Part shown: piece after piece, positions 24,851 to 34,326 of the stretch
Layout of the letters: each line of letters begins with the position of its first letter
Position numbering within the stretch: position 1 is the first letter of the stretch
NCBI RefSeq assembly: GCF_032586235.1
Contig: NZ_JAWHTD010000006.1
Span: forward strand, 1 to 64,000
Length of the DNA stretch: 64,000 nucleotides
DNA from: Aestuariicoccus sp032586235
GTDB lineage: Bacteria; Pseudomonadota; Alphaproteobacteria; Rhodobacterales; Rhodobacteraceae
Direction: 5' to 3'
Translations under genes and position numbers: made by a program
Notes under the pieces: model-generated
The model's database searches: none
Told to the model about the DNA's origin: nothing
The model's input: only the letters and a program-made list of their open reading frames with translations

Positions 24851-24878
24851 ACGCGCCCCATGGGGCGCGTGTCCTTTT
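24851..24878 (+). terminator. Terminator between convergent cyclase and regA genes
   Basis: Perfect 20-base palindrome ACGCGCCCCATGGGGCGCGT followed by GTCCTTTT. It lies between two gene ends, so it may serve both directions. Confidence 0.7.
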
Positions 24879-24895
24879 GACAGGAACTCCTGGTC

Positions 24896-25450
24896 TCAGC
24901 GGGGTGAGCGTTTGGCCAGGATGCGCTGCAAGGTCCGGCGATGCATGTTCAGCCGGCGCGCGGTCTCGGACACGTTGCGGTCGCACAATTCATAGACCCG
25001 CTGGATATGCTCCCACCGCACACGGTCGGCGCTCATCGGGTTTTCCGGCGGCGGCGGCAGATCGTCGGTCTTGGCCAGCAGCGCGTTGGTGATGTCGGTG
25101 GCGTCGGCGGGTTTCGACAGATAATCCGTCGCGCCGATCTTCACCGCGGCGACGGCTGTCGCGATCGCGCCGTAGCCCGTCAGCACCACCACCCGGCAAT
25201 CCGGCCGCTTTTCCCGCAGCACCTCGACCACGTCGAGCCCGTTGCCGTCCTCCAGCCGCAGATCGACCACCGAATAGGCCGGCGGACGGGCCGTGGCGAT
25301 GGCCGATCCGGCGGCGACCGACCCCGCGGTCTCCACCTCGAAACCGCGCTTTTCCATGGCCTTGGCCAAGCGCCTCAGAAACGGTTCGTCATCATCAACC
25401 AGCAAGAGCGTCCGATCGGGACCCAACTCTTCGATACTGCGTTCGGCCAC
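24896..25450 (-). CDS. regA: Redox response regulator RegA/PrrA
   Basis: A 184-residue response regulator, the standard RegA length. The receiver domain starts LLLVDDDEPFLRRLAKAMEK and has the phospho-acceptor D63 (VVDLRLEDG). A proline linker (DLPPPPENP) leads to the Fis-type helix-turn-helix NVSETARRLNMHRRTLQRIL, nearly invariant in this family. The GTG start at 25450 with GGAGGAA upstream gives the expected length. RegA controls photosynthesis, respiration, CO2 and nitrogen genes in related bacteria. The senC gene lies just upstream on the same strand, and regB is divergent. Confidence 0.95.
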   Translation of the reverse strand: MAERSIEELGPDRTLLLVDDDEPFLRRLAKAMEKRGFEVETAGSVAAGSAIATARPPAYSVVDLRLEDGNGLDVVEVLREKRPDCRVVVLTGYGAIATAVAAVKIGATDYLSKPADATDITNALLAKTDDLPPPPENPMSADRVRWEHIQRVYELCDRNVSETARRLNMHRRTLQRILAKRSPR

Positions 25451-25534
25451 CGGCGTTCCTCCCCAAACTGCATTGCAGGCGAAACTAGCCCGCGCCAGCG
25501 GTACGGTCAAACGATGGTATGCAATTGTATGGAA

Positions 25535-26155
25535 TCAGACCTTGTCCAGAAAACAGGCCATCCGATCCGCCAGTTCCTCGGCCGGCAATTCTCGGCGGAA
25601 GTATTCCACGAACCCATGTTCGGGCAGCACGAAATAAGTGAAGGTCGAATGATCGACGAGGTAGAACTCATCCTCTGCGGGCTGGGCGCGGTAATAGGTG
25701 CGGTAGGCCTGGCTGGCCGCCTTGACCTGCGCGTCGTTACCGGTCAGCCCGATCATGCGCGGATGCATGTTGGCGGCGTAATCGGCCATTACATCGGGCG
25801 TGTCCCGCGCCGGGTCGATCGAGATGAAGACCGGCGTCACCATGTACCCCCGATCCTCCAGCAGATCGACCGCATCGGCATTGCGCACATTGTCCAGCGG
25901 ACAGATATCCGGACAGAACGTGTAGCCGAAATAGATCAGCGTCGGGCCGGTGATCACATCCGCATCTGTCACGGTTTCGCCCTGCCCGTTCACCAGCTCG
26001 AACGGCCCGCCGATGGCCGCATCGCCTCCGGCCACGCGGGTGGTGCGGCAGTCGGCAAACACATCGCCGCCGCCGCGCGGCGCGGTCACGTACCAGATGC
26101 CGCCCACCAAGGCGGCAATCGCCACCGTCGCCGAAACCGCGGCAAGCTTGTTCAT
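25535..26155 (-). CDS. senC: SCO/SenC copper chaperone (PrrC)
   Basis: A 206-residue membrane-anchored SCO1/SenC protein. The N-terminal anchor is AVSATVAIAALVGGIWYV. Copper ligands are C81 and C85 in TFCPDICPLD plus the later His in LVDHSTF. It delivers copper to cytochrome c oxidase and is linked to RegB/RegA redox signalling in relatives. AAAGGA lies before the ATG at 26155. It is encoded between regA and regB, the usual reg cluster order. Confidence 0.93.
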   Translation of the reverse strand: MNKLAAVSATVAIAALVGGIWYVTAPRGGGDVFADCRTTRVAGGDAAIGGPFELVNGQGETVTDADVITGPTLIYFGYTFCPDICPLDNVRNADAVDLLEDRGYMVTPVFISIDPARDTPDVMADYAANMHPRMIGLTGNDAQVKAASQAYRTYYRAQPAEDEFYLVDHSTFTYFVLPEHGFVEYFRRELPAEELADRMACFLDKV

Positions 26156-26185
26156 GACGTATATCCTTTGCGACACCGTTGATTA

Positions 26186-26198
26186 CTGACCGCGTCAG
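26186..26198. promoter_or_regulatory. Inverted repeat in the senC/regB divergent region
   Basis: CTGAC-CGC-GTCAG, a perfect 5-bp inverted repeat midway between the divergent senC and regB starts. It may bind a regulator. I cannot assign it to RegA or another factor. Confidence 0.3.
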
Positions 26199-26243
26199 AC
26201 CTAAGACTTGGCGATCCGATCACAAGAGGACGAAAGCGCGCGG

Positions 26244-27641
26244 ATGGCCGATATCGATCTTGGGCTGATCACCGAACATCAGCGCAGCAGCTGGATCCGC
26301 CTGCGGACGATGATCCTTCTGCGCTGGTTCGCGATCATCGGCCAGTTGACGGCGCTGACCGTGGCCCAGCAGCTCTACGATCTGCAGCTGGAACTGGGGC
26401 TGTGTTATCTGGCCGTCGGCGTGTCGGTGATCGGCAACCTGGTCGCCATCTTCGTCTTCCCGGAAAACAAGCGGCTGTCCGAGACGGAAAACCTCATGAT
26501 GGTCATGTTCGACATGCTCCAGCTGGGGTTTCTGCTGTATCTCACCGGCGGGCTGCACAACCCGTTTTCTCTGCTGGTACTGGGGCCGGTCACGGTGTCG
26601 GCGGCGGTGCTGACCCTGCGGTCGACCATCCTGTTAGGGGTCACCGCCTTTCTGATGGTGTCCGCGCTGGTGTTCTACCACCTGCCCCTGCGCACCGAAC
26701 AAGGGTTCATCCTGCGCATCGCGGATATCTTCGTTTACGGCCAATGGGCCGCGATCACCATCGCGCTGATCTTCATTTCCATCTATGCCCGCCGGATCAC
26801 CCGCGAAATGCATTCGATGAGCGACGCGCTGGCGGCCACGCAGATGGCGCTGGCCCGGGCGCAAAAGCTGAACGATCTGGGCGGCGTCGTGGCTGCCGCG
26901 GCGCATGAGCTCGGCACGCCGCTGGCGACGATCAAGCTGACCTCGTCCGAACTGGCCGAAGAACTGGAAGACAATCCCGAGCTACAGGAAGACGCGCGTC
27001 TGATCCGCGATCAGGCCGACCGCTGCCGCGATATCCTGCGGTCGATGGGGCGCGCGGGCAAGGACGACCTGCACATGCGTAACGCCCCGCTGGTCGAGGT
27101 GATCCGCGAGGCCGCCGAGCCGCATGAAGGCCGCGGCAAGGACATCATCATCGAGGACGGCCCGGGCCCGGGGGGCGACTTTGCCCAGCCGCAGATCCTG
27201 CGTCGCCCCGAGGTGATCCACGGTCTGCGCAACCTCGTGCAGAACGCCGTCGACTTCGCCCGTTCCAAGATCTGGATCGAGGCGATGTGGACCGACGATG
27301 TCGTCTCGATCCGCATTCTCGACGACGGGCAGGGCTTCCCGCCGCATCTGATCGGGCGGATCGGCGACCCCTTCGTGCGCAAACGCCGAAGCGAGACCGA
27401 CCGCAAGGTGCGGCCCGAATACGAAGGCATGGGGCTGGGGCTTTTCATCGCCAAGACCCTGTTGGAACGCTCGGGCGCCGAGCTCAGCTTTGCCAACGGG
27501 TCCGATCCGTTCCATCGTCTGAGCGGGACCAACGAACGCCGGGGCGCCATCGTCGAGGTCATCTGGCCCCGCGCCAAGATCGTGCCCGAGCCGCTCCCGC
27601 CCGGAACGCTGATCGGGGAAAACCAGCCTTTCGAGACGTGA
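26244..27641 (+). CDS. regB: Redox sensor histidine kinase RegB/PrrB
   Basis: A 465-residue membrane histidine kinase. About six N-terminal membrane segments include the quinone-sensing GGLHNPF heptapeptide (residues 102-108). The H-box HELGTPLATIK has H221, and C261 (QADRCRDIL) corresponds to the redox-active cysteine of RegB. The ATPase domain has NAVDFA, DDGQGFP and EGMGLGLFIAK motifs. The ATG at 26244 matches family length; a TTG at 26208 is possible. The kinase senses quinone and thiol redox state and phosphorylates RegA. Confidence 0.94.
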   Translation: MADIDLGLITEHQRSSWIRLRTMILLRWFAIIGQLTALTVAQQLYDLQLELGLCYLAVGVSVIGNLVAIFVFPENKRLSETENLMMVMFDMLQLGFLLYLTGGLHNPFSLLVLGPVTVSAAVLTLRSTILLGVTAFLMVSALVFYHLPLRTEQGFILRIADIFVYGQWAAITIALIFISIYARRITREMHSMSDALAATQMALARAQKLNDLGGVVAAAAHELGTPLATIKLTSSELAEELEDNPELQEDARLIRDQADRCRDILRSMGRAGKDDLHMRNAPLVEVIREAAEPHEGRGKDIIIEDGPGPGGDFAQPQILRRPEVIHGLRNLVQNAVDFARSKIWIEAMWTDDVVSIRILDDGQGFPPHLIGRIGDPFVRKRRSETDRKVRPEYEGMGLGLFIAKTLLERSGAELSFANGSDPFHRLSGTNERRGAIVEVIWPRAKIVPEPLPPGTLIGENQPFET

Positions 27642-27673
27642 ACCCCCGGATTTTGCCGCAACATCCGGAGACC

Positions 27674-27689
27674 TTAATGCAGTGTTAAC
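27674..27689 (+). promoter_or_regulatory. CtrA-type binding site
   Basis: TTAA-TGCAGTG-TTAAC, an exact match to the TTAA-N7-TTAAC consensus of the cell-cycle regulator CtrA. It lies 52 bases upstream of the PAS-protein start. In Rhodobacterales, CtrA controls motility, gene-transfer-agent and signalling genes. Confidence 0.55.
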
Positions 27690-27741
27690 CTTCCCGGGCG
27701 ACGCTGGGGGCTTGGATCCGGCCGCAAGAAGGAGACGCCCG

Positions 27742-29253
27742 TTGGAACATCTTTTGGCGCTTGGCATCGGGTCCGGCGCCGGACTTGCGGCGGTTGCGGC
27801 GCTGGTCCTTTTCAGCGGACAGCTTCGCCTTGGCCGCGCCACGCCGCTCCGGTCGCCCGATCGGATCGAATTCTTCTTGCAGGACGGCGTCGTCGTGGAT
27901 CTGACGCCAGACGCCCGGCAATTGTCCGAGACCGCCCGCCAAACCGTCGAGACGTGGGACGACCTCTGCGCGCTCTTCGCGCAACGCTTTCCCGACATGC
28001 CCGCGGCGCCGCCCGACACCCAGATACTGTGCCGGGCGCTTGACGATCCCGGCACGTTCCTGCGGATCGCGCCCGCGCGCGGCATGACCCGGGTGGCGCT
28101 GGAATGCACCCCGCCCAAGGCCGGCGATCTGCACATCCGGTCCTTGCGCAGCACCGAACTGCAATTGCTGCGCTCGGCCATGGTCGCCGCGCCCAGCCCG
28201 ATCTGGCAATCGGATCGCGCGGGCACGGTCTTTTGGCACAACGCGGCCTACCGCACACTTTGCGCCCGGCTGCACCGCGATCCGGACGACAGTTCGCCGT
28301 TCGACGTAACGCTTCCTGAAAACGGCGAAACCCATACCATGCGTATCAGCGTCGAGGACGACGCCGGCAACAAGCTCTGGTTCGAGGTCACGACCAAGCG
28401 GAACAAAGATCGCTGGCTGCATTTCGCCGTCGACATCGACGCCATCGTCACCGCTGAAATCGCGCAACGCAACTTTCTGCAGACCCTGACCAAGACCTTT
28501 GCGCATCTGCCCACCGGCCTTGCGGTATTCGACCGCGACCGACGGCTGGTGCTGTTCAACCCGGCTCTGATCGACCTGACCGCGCTGCCCGCCGATTTCC
28601 TCAGCAACCGCCCCAACCTGGCCAGCTTTTTCGACCACATGCGCGAAAACCGGATGATGCCCGAGCCGAAGGATTACAAATCCTGGCGCGAACATATGGC
28701 CGACCTGACCGACGCCGCCCGGCACGACCGCTACAGCGAAACCTGGAACCTGCCCTCGGGCCTGACCTACAAGATCACCGGCCGTCCGCATCCCGACGGT
28801 GCGGTCGCCTTCCTGCTCGAGGACATCAGCGCCGAGATTTCGCTGACACGCCGCTTCCGGTCGGAACTGGAACTAAGCCAATCCGTGCTCGACGCCTTCG
28901 ACGACGCGGTCGCGGTCTTTTCGCAGCTTGGCGTGCTGACCTTTTGCAACGCCGCCTATCGCGATCTGTGGGGATGCGACCCCGACAGCGCCTTTGCCGA
29001 GATGAGCATTCTGGACACCACCCGGCAATGGCAGCAACGCTGCGAACCCAGCCCGGTCTGGCCCGACCTGCGCGAATTCGTGCTGAACATTCGCGACCGC
29101 GCCGGGTGGGAGGCGGAATTGCAGATGCGGGACGGCACCGACCTGACCTGCTTTGTGGAACCGGTCATCGCCGGGGCCACGATGGTCCGCTTTCAGCACA
29201 ACGCGCGCAGTACGCGCCCGGCGCAATTGATGATCGCCGACGCGGGCGAATGA
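27742..29253 (+). CDS. Membrane-anchored PAS-domain signalling protein without output domain
   Basis: A 503-residue protein. One N-terminal membrane segment (residues about 4-25, LALGIGSGAGLAAVAALVLF) precedes an early region and at least three PAS-like domains: around MVAAPSPIWQSDRAGTVFWH, AHLPTGLAVFDRDRRLVLFN and LDAFDDAVAVFSQLGVLTFC. No histidine-kinase, GGDEF or EAL domain follows, so it must pass its signal through a partner. The TTG start is supported by AAGGAG eight bases upstream. A CtrA-type site lies just ahead, and tsaE follows after 40 bases. Confidence 0.8.
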   Translation: MEHLLALGIGSGAGLAAVAALVLFSGQLRLGRATPLRSPDRIEFFLQDGVVVDLTPDARQLSETARQTVETWDDLCALFAQRFPDMPAAPPDTQILCRALDDPGTFLRIAPARGMTRVALECTPPKAGDLHIRSLRSTELQLLRSAMVAAPSPIWQSDRAGTVFWHNAAYRTLCARLHRDPDDSSPFDVTLPENGETHTMRISVEDDAGNKLWFEVTTKRNKDRWLHFAVDIDAIVTAEIAQRNFLQTLTKTFAHLPTGLAVFDRDRRLVLFNPALIDLTALPADFLSNRPNLASFFDHMRENRMMPEPKDYKSWREHMADLTDAARHDRYSETWNLPSGLTYKITGRPHPDGAVAFLLEDISAEISLTRRFRSELELSQSVLDAFDDAVAVFSQLGVLTFCNAAYRDLWGCDPDSAFAEMSILDTTRQWQQRCEPSPVWPDLREFVLNIRDRAGWEAELQMRDGTDLTCFVEPVIAGATMVRFQHNARSTRPAQLMIADAGE

Positions 29254-29293
29254 TCGCGCTTGCGGCCGCCGTTCGGGGCAGTATCCTTGCCGA

Positions 29294-29767
29294 ATGTCGT
29301 CCTCCTCGCATGTGCTTCTTTCCCGGTCACCCGATGACACCGCGCGGCACGCGCGCCGGATCGGGGCAGCGCTGCGTGCGGGCGATGTGATCCTGCTGAC
29401 CGGCAGCATCGGCGCTGGCAAGACCCATTTCGCCCGCGCCCTGATCCAGTCGCTGCTGGACCCGCCCGAGGACGTTCCCTCGCCGACCTTCACGCTCGTC
29501 CAGACCTACGACACGCCGAAGGGCGAGCTTTGGCATGCCGACCTCTACCGCCTGGGCGATCCGGATCAATGCGTGGAGCTTGGGCTGACGGAGGCGTTCG
29601 AAACCGCCATCTGCCTTGTGGAATGGCCCGAAATCCTCGGCGACATGGTGCCCGCCCGCGCCCTGCGGATCGGCTTTGACACCGGACCCGACGAAGACAC
29701 CCGCCGCCTGACCTTCACCTGGACCGATCCGCGCTGGGACGGCGTTCTGGCCGGGCTTGCCGCATGA
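29294..29767 (+). CDS. tsaE: tRNA N6-threonylcarbamoyladenosine biosynthesis ATPase
   Basis: A 157-residue P-loop ATPase of the TsaE family. Walker A is LTGSIGAGKTHFARA; the family segments PSPTFTLVQTY and HADLYRLGDP follow, then ICLVEWPE. It works with TsaB, TsaC and TsaD to make t6A37 in ANN-decoding tRNAs. The stop overlaps the amgK start (ATGA). Confidence 0.95.
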   Translation: MSSSSHVLLSRSPDDTARHARRIGAALRAGDVILLTGSIGAGKTHFARALIQSLLDPPEDVPSPTFTLVQTYDTPKGELWHADLYRLGDPDQCVELGLTEAFETAICLVEWPEILGDMVPARALRIGFDTGPDEDTRRLTFTWTDPRWDGVLAGLAA

Positions 29768-30726
29768 ACGACTTTCTGCAGAGCATCGGTTGGGCCAAGG
29801 CCAGGCGCGCGCCGCTCGCCGGGGACGCCTCTTCAAGGCGCTACTGGCGACTGTCGCAGGAGGGGCAGAGCGCCATTCTGATGGCCGATCCCGACGGCGA
29901 CATCCCCCGGTTTGCCCACCTCGCCAGACACCTGCGCGACCTCGGGCTCAGCGCGCCCGACATCCTGGCCGAGGCGCCGGGATATCTGCTGCTCGAGGAT
30001 CTGGGCGACGAACTTTTCGCGGCGCTCTGCGACACCGACCCGACGCTGGAACGCAGCCTCTACATCGCCGCGACGGACGTGCTGATCGCTCTGCACCGTC
30101 ACCCGGCCCCCGAAGGTCTGTCTGTCGCCGACCCGCCGCAATTGGCCCGGATGACCGACCTTGCCTTCGACTGGTATCTGACCGGCGCAACCGGCCAAGC
30201 CGACGACCGCGCCAAGCACGCCGCCATCTCGATATTCGACACTGTTCTGGCCCAGCACACGCCAATTGCCGATGTCATGATCCTGCGCGACTACCACGCC
30301 GAGAACCTGATCTGGCTACCGAACCGGCCCGCTCCGGCGAACGTGGGGCTGCTGGATTTTCAGGATGCGATGCGCGGTCACCGGGCCTATGACCTCGTCT
30401 CGCTTCTGCGCGACGCGCGGCGCGACGTGACCGACGACACCGCGTCGGCGGTCGTCGCGCATTACCTCCGCGCCACTGGAGCTGACGAAATGGCGTTCGG
30501 CGCGGCCTTCGCCGCGCTTGGGGTGCAGCGCAACCTGCGGATCCTCGGTGTCTTTGCACGGCTCTCCCGGCAAAGCGGCAAGCCCCGGTATATCGACCTG
30601 ATCCCGCGCGTCTGGGGGCATCTGCAGCGCGACCTTGCGCATCCGGCGCTGTCCCCTTTACAGGATATTCTGGCTGTCCTCCCGGCCCCGACCGCGGACA
30701 TCCTGAACCGGCTGAGGGCGGCATGA
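29764..30726 (+). CDS. amgK: Anomeric sugar kinase (N-acetylmuramate/GlcNAc), AmgK-like
   Basis: A 320-residue aminoglycoside-phosphotransferase-fold kinase. The ATP-lobe start DASSRRYWRL, catalytic loop ILRDYHAENLIW and metal-binding LLDFQDAMRGHRAYD are visible. AmgK phosphorylates MurNAc at C1 in the recycling route that bypasses early UDP-MurNAc synthesis. The immediate downstream murU gene and ATGA overlaps on both sides support this assignment over a generic aminoglycoside phosphotransferase. Confidence 0.82.
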   Translation: MNDFLQSIGWAKARRAPLAGDASSRRYWRLSQEGQSAILMADPDGDIPRFAHLARHLRDLGLSAPDILAEAPGYLLLEDLGDELFAALCDTDPTLERSLYIAATDVLIALHRHPAPEGLSVADPPQLARMTDLAFDWYLTGATGQADDRAKHAAISIFDTVLAQHTPIADVMILRDYHAENLIWLPNRPAPANVGLLDFQDAMRGHRAYDLVSLLRDARRDVTDDTASAVVAHYLRATGADEMAFGAAFAALGVQRNLRILGVFARLSRQSGKPRYIDLIPRVWGHLQRDLAHPALSPLQDILAVLPAPTADILNRLRAA

Positions 30727-31400
30727 CCCGCGCCGTAATGCTCTTTGGCGCGGGGTTCGGCACGCGCATGGGGACCCTGACCAAGGACCGGCCCAAACCA
30801 CTGATCGAGGTCGCCGGCAAGCCGCTGCTCGACCACGCGCTCGACCTTGCCGCGCACATTCCCCGCCGCGTCGTGAACGCGCATTACCACGCCGACCAGA
30901 TCGTCGCGCATCTGGCGGGCACCTCCACCCGCGTCTCGGTCGAGACGCCCGACATCCTCGACACCGGCGGCGGGCTGCGGGCTGCGCTGCCGCTTCTGGA
31001 CACCGATCCGGTAATGACCCTGAACACGGACGCGATCTGGCGCGGGCCGAACGCCCTGCGCCTGCTCGAAAGCCTTTGGGAGCCCGATCGGATGGACGCG
31101 CTGCTGCTCTGCGTGCCGCTTGGCCGGGCGCGGGGGCGCACGGGCGGTGGGGACTTTGCGCTGAAGGCTGACGGCCAGCTGAAGCGCGGCGGCGATCTGG
31201 TCTATACCGGCGCGCAGATCCTCAAGACCGACCGTGTCGCGCGCATCCAAGACCGTGTTTTCAGCCTGAATAGGGTCTGGAATGACATAGCCGCCGACAA
31301 CCGTCTCTTCGGCGCGATTTACCCGGGCCATTGGTGCGACGTCGGGCATCCGGGCGGCATTGCCGAGGCCGAAAGCCTGCTGGGGGACCGCGATGTTTGA
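30723..31400 (+). CDS. murU: N-acetylmuramate-1-phosphate uridylyltransferase
   Basis: A 225-residue nucleotidyltransferase of the MurU type. The N-terminal signature is GAGFGTRMGTLTKDRPKPLI, followed by ILDTGGGLRAALP and metal-site MTLNTDAIW. It would make UDP-MurNAc from MurNAc-1-phosphate supplied by AmgK, the second step of the recycling bypass. It overlaps amgK by four bases and addB by eight, so the run from tsaE to addA appears to be one translation-coupled operon. Confidence 0.85.
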   Translation: MTRAVMLFGAGFGTRMGTLTKDRPKPLIEVAGKPLLDHALDLAAHIPRRVVNAHYHADQIVAHLAGTSTRVSVETPDILDTGGGLRAALPLLDTDPVMTLNTDAIWRGPNALRLLESLWEPDRMDALLLCVPLGRARGRTGGGDFALKADGQLKRGGDLVYTGAQILKTDRVARIQDRVFSLNRVWNDIAADNRLFGAIYPGHWCDVGHPGGIAEAESLLGDRDV

Positions 31401-34326
31401 ACCGTCGGACAAGGCCCGCGTCTTTGCCCTCCCGCCCGGGGTCGATTTCCCTCAGGCGCTGGTCGACGGCCTGCGCGCCCGCCTCGCCGGCGCACCGCAC
31501 GAGGCGATGGCCCGGGTCGAGCTGATCGTGAACACCCGCCGCATGGCGCGGCGCATCGAGGATATCTTTCACGCCGGCCCGCCGACCCTTCTGCCACGTA
31601 TCCGGCTGGTCACCGACCTTGCCGACCCGGCGGATCCCGAAACGCCGCCCCCGCCCGTATCCGATCTGCGGCGGCGGCTGGAGCTGACGGATCTCGTTGC
31701 CAAGCTGATCGAGGCACAGCCGGACCTTGCGCCCAGCGCCGCGCTCTTCGATCTGTCCGACAGTCTGGCGACACTGATGGACGAAATGCAGATCGAGGGC
31801 GTGCTGCCCGAGGCGATCCGCACCCTCGACGTCAGCGACGAGTCCGGCCATTGGCTGCGCGCGCTCGAATTCGTCAAGATCGCGCAAAGCTATTTCGACG
31901 GCAGCACGACCCACCCAGACAGCGCCACGGTCCAGCGTCTGGCAACCGAACGGCGGTTGGCGCTGTGGGCCAAGGCCCCGCCCGCGCACCCCGTCATCCT
32001 CGCCGGGTCGACCGGGTCGCGCGGCACCACGCTGGCGCTGATGCAGGCCGCCGCGCGGCTGCCGCAGGGGGCGCTGGTGCTGCCGGGGTTCGACTTTGAC
32101 ATGCCCGCAAGGATCTGGACCTCGCTGACCGAGGCCCTGACGGGCGAGGATCACCCGCAGTTCCGCTTTGCCCGGCTGATGCGGGACCTGTCTCTGGACC
32201 CCGGCGATATCGGACGGTGGTCCGGCGCCGAGGCACCCAGCCCGGCGCGCAACCGGCTGCTGTCGCTCGCGCTGCGGCCCGCGCCGGTGACGCATCAATG
32301 GCTCGACGAAGGGCCCGGTCTGGGCCCGCTTTCCGCCGGAACAGAGACTGTTTCGCTGATCGAGGCCCCCTCGCCGCGTGACGAGGCGCTGGCCATAGCG
32401 CTGCGGCTGCGGCAAGCGGCCGAGGACGGCCAGCGCGCGGCGCTGATCACCCCGGACCGGATGCTGACGCGTCAGGTCAGCGCCGCGCTCGACCGATGGA
32501 ACATTCTGCCCGACGACAGCGCCGGCATTCCCGCGCAGCTGACCCCGCCCGGGCGGTTTCTGCGCCATGTCGCGGCGCTTTTCGGTCAGGAGCTGACGGC
32601 AGAGGCGCTTTTGACCCTACTGAAACACCCTCTGACCCATCGCGGCGCGGACCGTGGCCAGCACCTGCTGAACACCCGCGATCTGGAGCTGCACATCAGG
32701 CGCAAGGCCTGGCCTTATCCCAAACCCGACGCGATCGCCGATTGGGCCACCGCGCGCGATCAGGCCGCCTGGGGCCAGTGGATCGCCGACAGCTTTTGCC
32801 AGCCGCCCGTCACCGGCAAACGTCCGCTGGCCGATTGGGTCGCGCAGCACATCGCGCGTGCCGAAGGCATCGTCGCCGGTTCCGGGTCTGCCGATGCGTC
32901 GGAACTCTGGGCGGAGAATGCCGGTCGCGAAGTGCAGAAAATCGTCACCGAACTGACCCAAGAGGCCGGTTTCGGCACCGATCTGGATGCCCGCGACTAC
33001 GACGCGCTCTTTGCCGCGATCCTGTCGCGCGGTGAGGTGCGCAACCCCGATACGCCGCATCCCGATATCCTGATCTGGGGCACGCTCGAGGCGCGGGTGA
33101 TGGGCGCCGATCTGCTGATCCTCGGTGGGCTCAACGAAGGCAGCTGGCCCGAGGCCCCCGCCGCCGACCCCTGGCTGAACCGCCGGATGCGCGATCAGGC
33201 GGGTCTTTTGCTGCCCGAACGGCGGATCGGCCTGTCGGCGCACGATTTCCAGCAGGCCGCCTCTGCGCCCGAGGTCTGGCTGACCCGCGCGGTGAAATCC
33301 GACGATGCCGAGACCGTGCCCTCGCGCTGGCTAAACCGGCTGATGAACCTGATGCGCGGCCTGCCCGATCAGGGCGGGGCCGAAGCGCTGGAAGCGATGC
33401 GCGCACGAGGCGACCTCTGGCTGCGCCTTGCACAAGAGCTGGAGCGCCCCGAACCCGCGCTGGCGGCCACCCGTCCTTCGCCCGCGCCCCCGGCCGAGGC
33501 GCGCCCGCGCCGGATGTCGGTGACCGAGGTCAAGCGGCTGGTGCGCGATCCCTTTGCGATCTACGCCAAACACGTTCTGCGGCTGCGCCCGCTGGACCCT
33601 TTGCAACGCCCGCCCGACGCCCTATTGCGGGGCATTCTGGTGCACCGGATCCTCGACAGCTTTGTGCGCGAAACAGTCTCTGATCCGGCGCAACTGCGCC
33701 CTGATGCCTTGCTGACAGAGGCACGCAACGTTCTGGGCGATCCCGACACCGTCCCTTTCCCGACCATCCGGCATCTCTGGCTGGCCCGGCTCGCGCGGGC
33801 GGCCGAATGGTTCGTGGATACCGAAAGGACCCGGCAAGCGCTGGCCACACCCGCGCATTTCGAAACATCCGGCAAGGCGGTCCTGCCCGCATCGGGCTTT
33901 ACCCTGACCGGCACCGCCGACCGGATCGACATTGACGACCGCGGCGGCGCCTATGTCTACGATTACAAAACCGGCCCGGCGCCGTCCGAGGCGCAGCAAA
34001 GGAATTTCGACAAGCAATTGCTGCTCGAGGCGGCGATGATCGAACAGGGCGCGTTCGAAAACCTGCGCCCGTCGCATGTGGAACGGGCCGTGTTCGTGTC
34101 GGTCGGCGCATCGCGGGCCGAGGTTGCGGCACCGCTGGACGAGTCCCCGCCCCAGCAGACCTGGCAGGAATTCGAGGCGCTGGTCACCGCCTATCTCGAC
34201 CCCGATCAGGGCTTCACCGCCCGGCGGGCGATGTTCAAGGACGAGGACGTTTCCGACTATGACCATCTGGCGCGGTTCGGCGAATGGGACGGGGCGGACA
34301 AGGCCAGGAAGGTGCGCCTGAAATGA
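31393..34326 (+). CDS. addB: Double-strand break repair protein AddB
   Basis: A 977-residue AddB of the alphaproteobacterial type. It has an inactivated helicase-like N-terminal half (LPPGVDFPQALVDGLRARL) and a C-terminal RecB-type nuclease domain with VTEVKRLVRDPFAIYAKHVL, DRIDIDDRGGAYVYDYKTG and the QLLLEAAMIEQGAF helix. The four cysteines of the iron-sulfur staple found in Bacillus AddB are not visible. It partners with AddA in end resection and recombination. It overlaps murU (eight bases) and addA (ATGA). Confidence 0.95.
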   Translation: MFEPSDKARVFALPPGVDFPQALVDGLRARLAGAPHEAMARVELIVNTRRMARRIEDIFHAGPPTLLPRIRLVTDLADPADPETPPPPVSDLRRRLELTDLVAKLIEAQPDLAPSAALFDLSDSLATLMDEMQIEGVLPEAIRTLDVSDESGHWLRALEFVKIAQSYFDGSTTHPDSATVQRLATERRLALWAKAPPAHPVILAGSTGSRGTTLALMQAAARLPQGALVLPGFDFDMPARIWTSLTEALTGEDHPQFRFARLMRDLSLDPGDIGRWSGAEAPSPARNRLLSLALRPAPVTHQWLDEGPGLGPLSAGTETVSLIEAPSPRDEALAIALRLRQAAEDGQRAALITPDRMLTRQVSAALDRWNILPDDSAGIPAQLTPPGRFLRHVAALFGQELTAEALLTLLKHPLTHRGADRGQHLLNTRDLELHIRRKAWPYPKPDAIADWATARDQAAWGQWIADSFCQPPVTGKRPLADWVAQHIARAEGIVAGSGSADASELWAENAGREVQKIVTELTQEAGFGTDLDARDYDALFAAILSRGEVRNPDTPHPDILIWGTLEARVMGADLLILGGLNEGSWPEAPAADPWLNRRMRDQAGLLLPERRIGLSAHDFQQAASAPEVWLTRAVKSDDAETVPSRWLNRLMNLMRGLPDQGGAEALEAMRARGDLWLRLAQELERPEPALAATRPSPAPPAEARPRRMSVTEVKRLVRDPFAIYAKHVLRLRPLDPLQRPPDALLRGILVHRILDSFVRETVSDPAQLRPDALLTEARNVLGDPDTVPFPTIRHLWLARLARAAEWFVDTERTRQALATPAHFETSGKAVLPASGFTLTGTADRIDIDDRGGAYVYDYKTGPAPSEAQQRNFDKQLLLEAAMIEQGAFENLRPSHVERAVFVSVGASRAEVAAPLDESPPQQTWQEFEALVTAYLDPDQGFTARRAMFKDEDVSDYDHLARFGEWDGADKARKVRLK

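Noticed and set aside
26156..26243. A specific RegA-binding site between senC and regB
   Set aside because: The CTGAC/GTCAG repeat is clear, but I cannot match it confidently to the loose RegA consensus.
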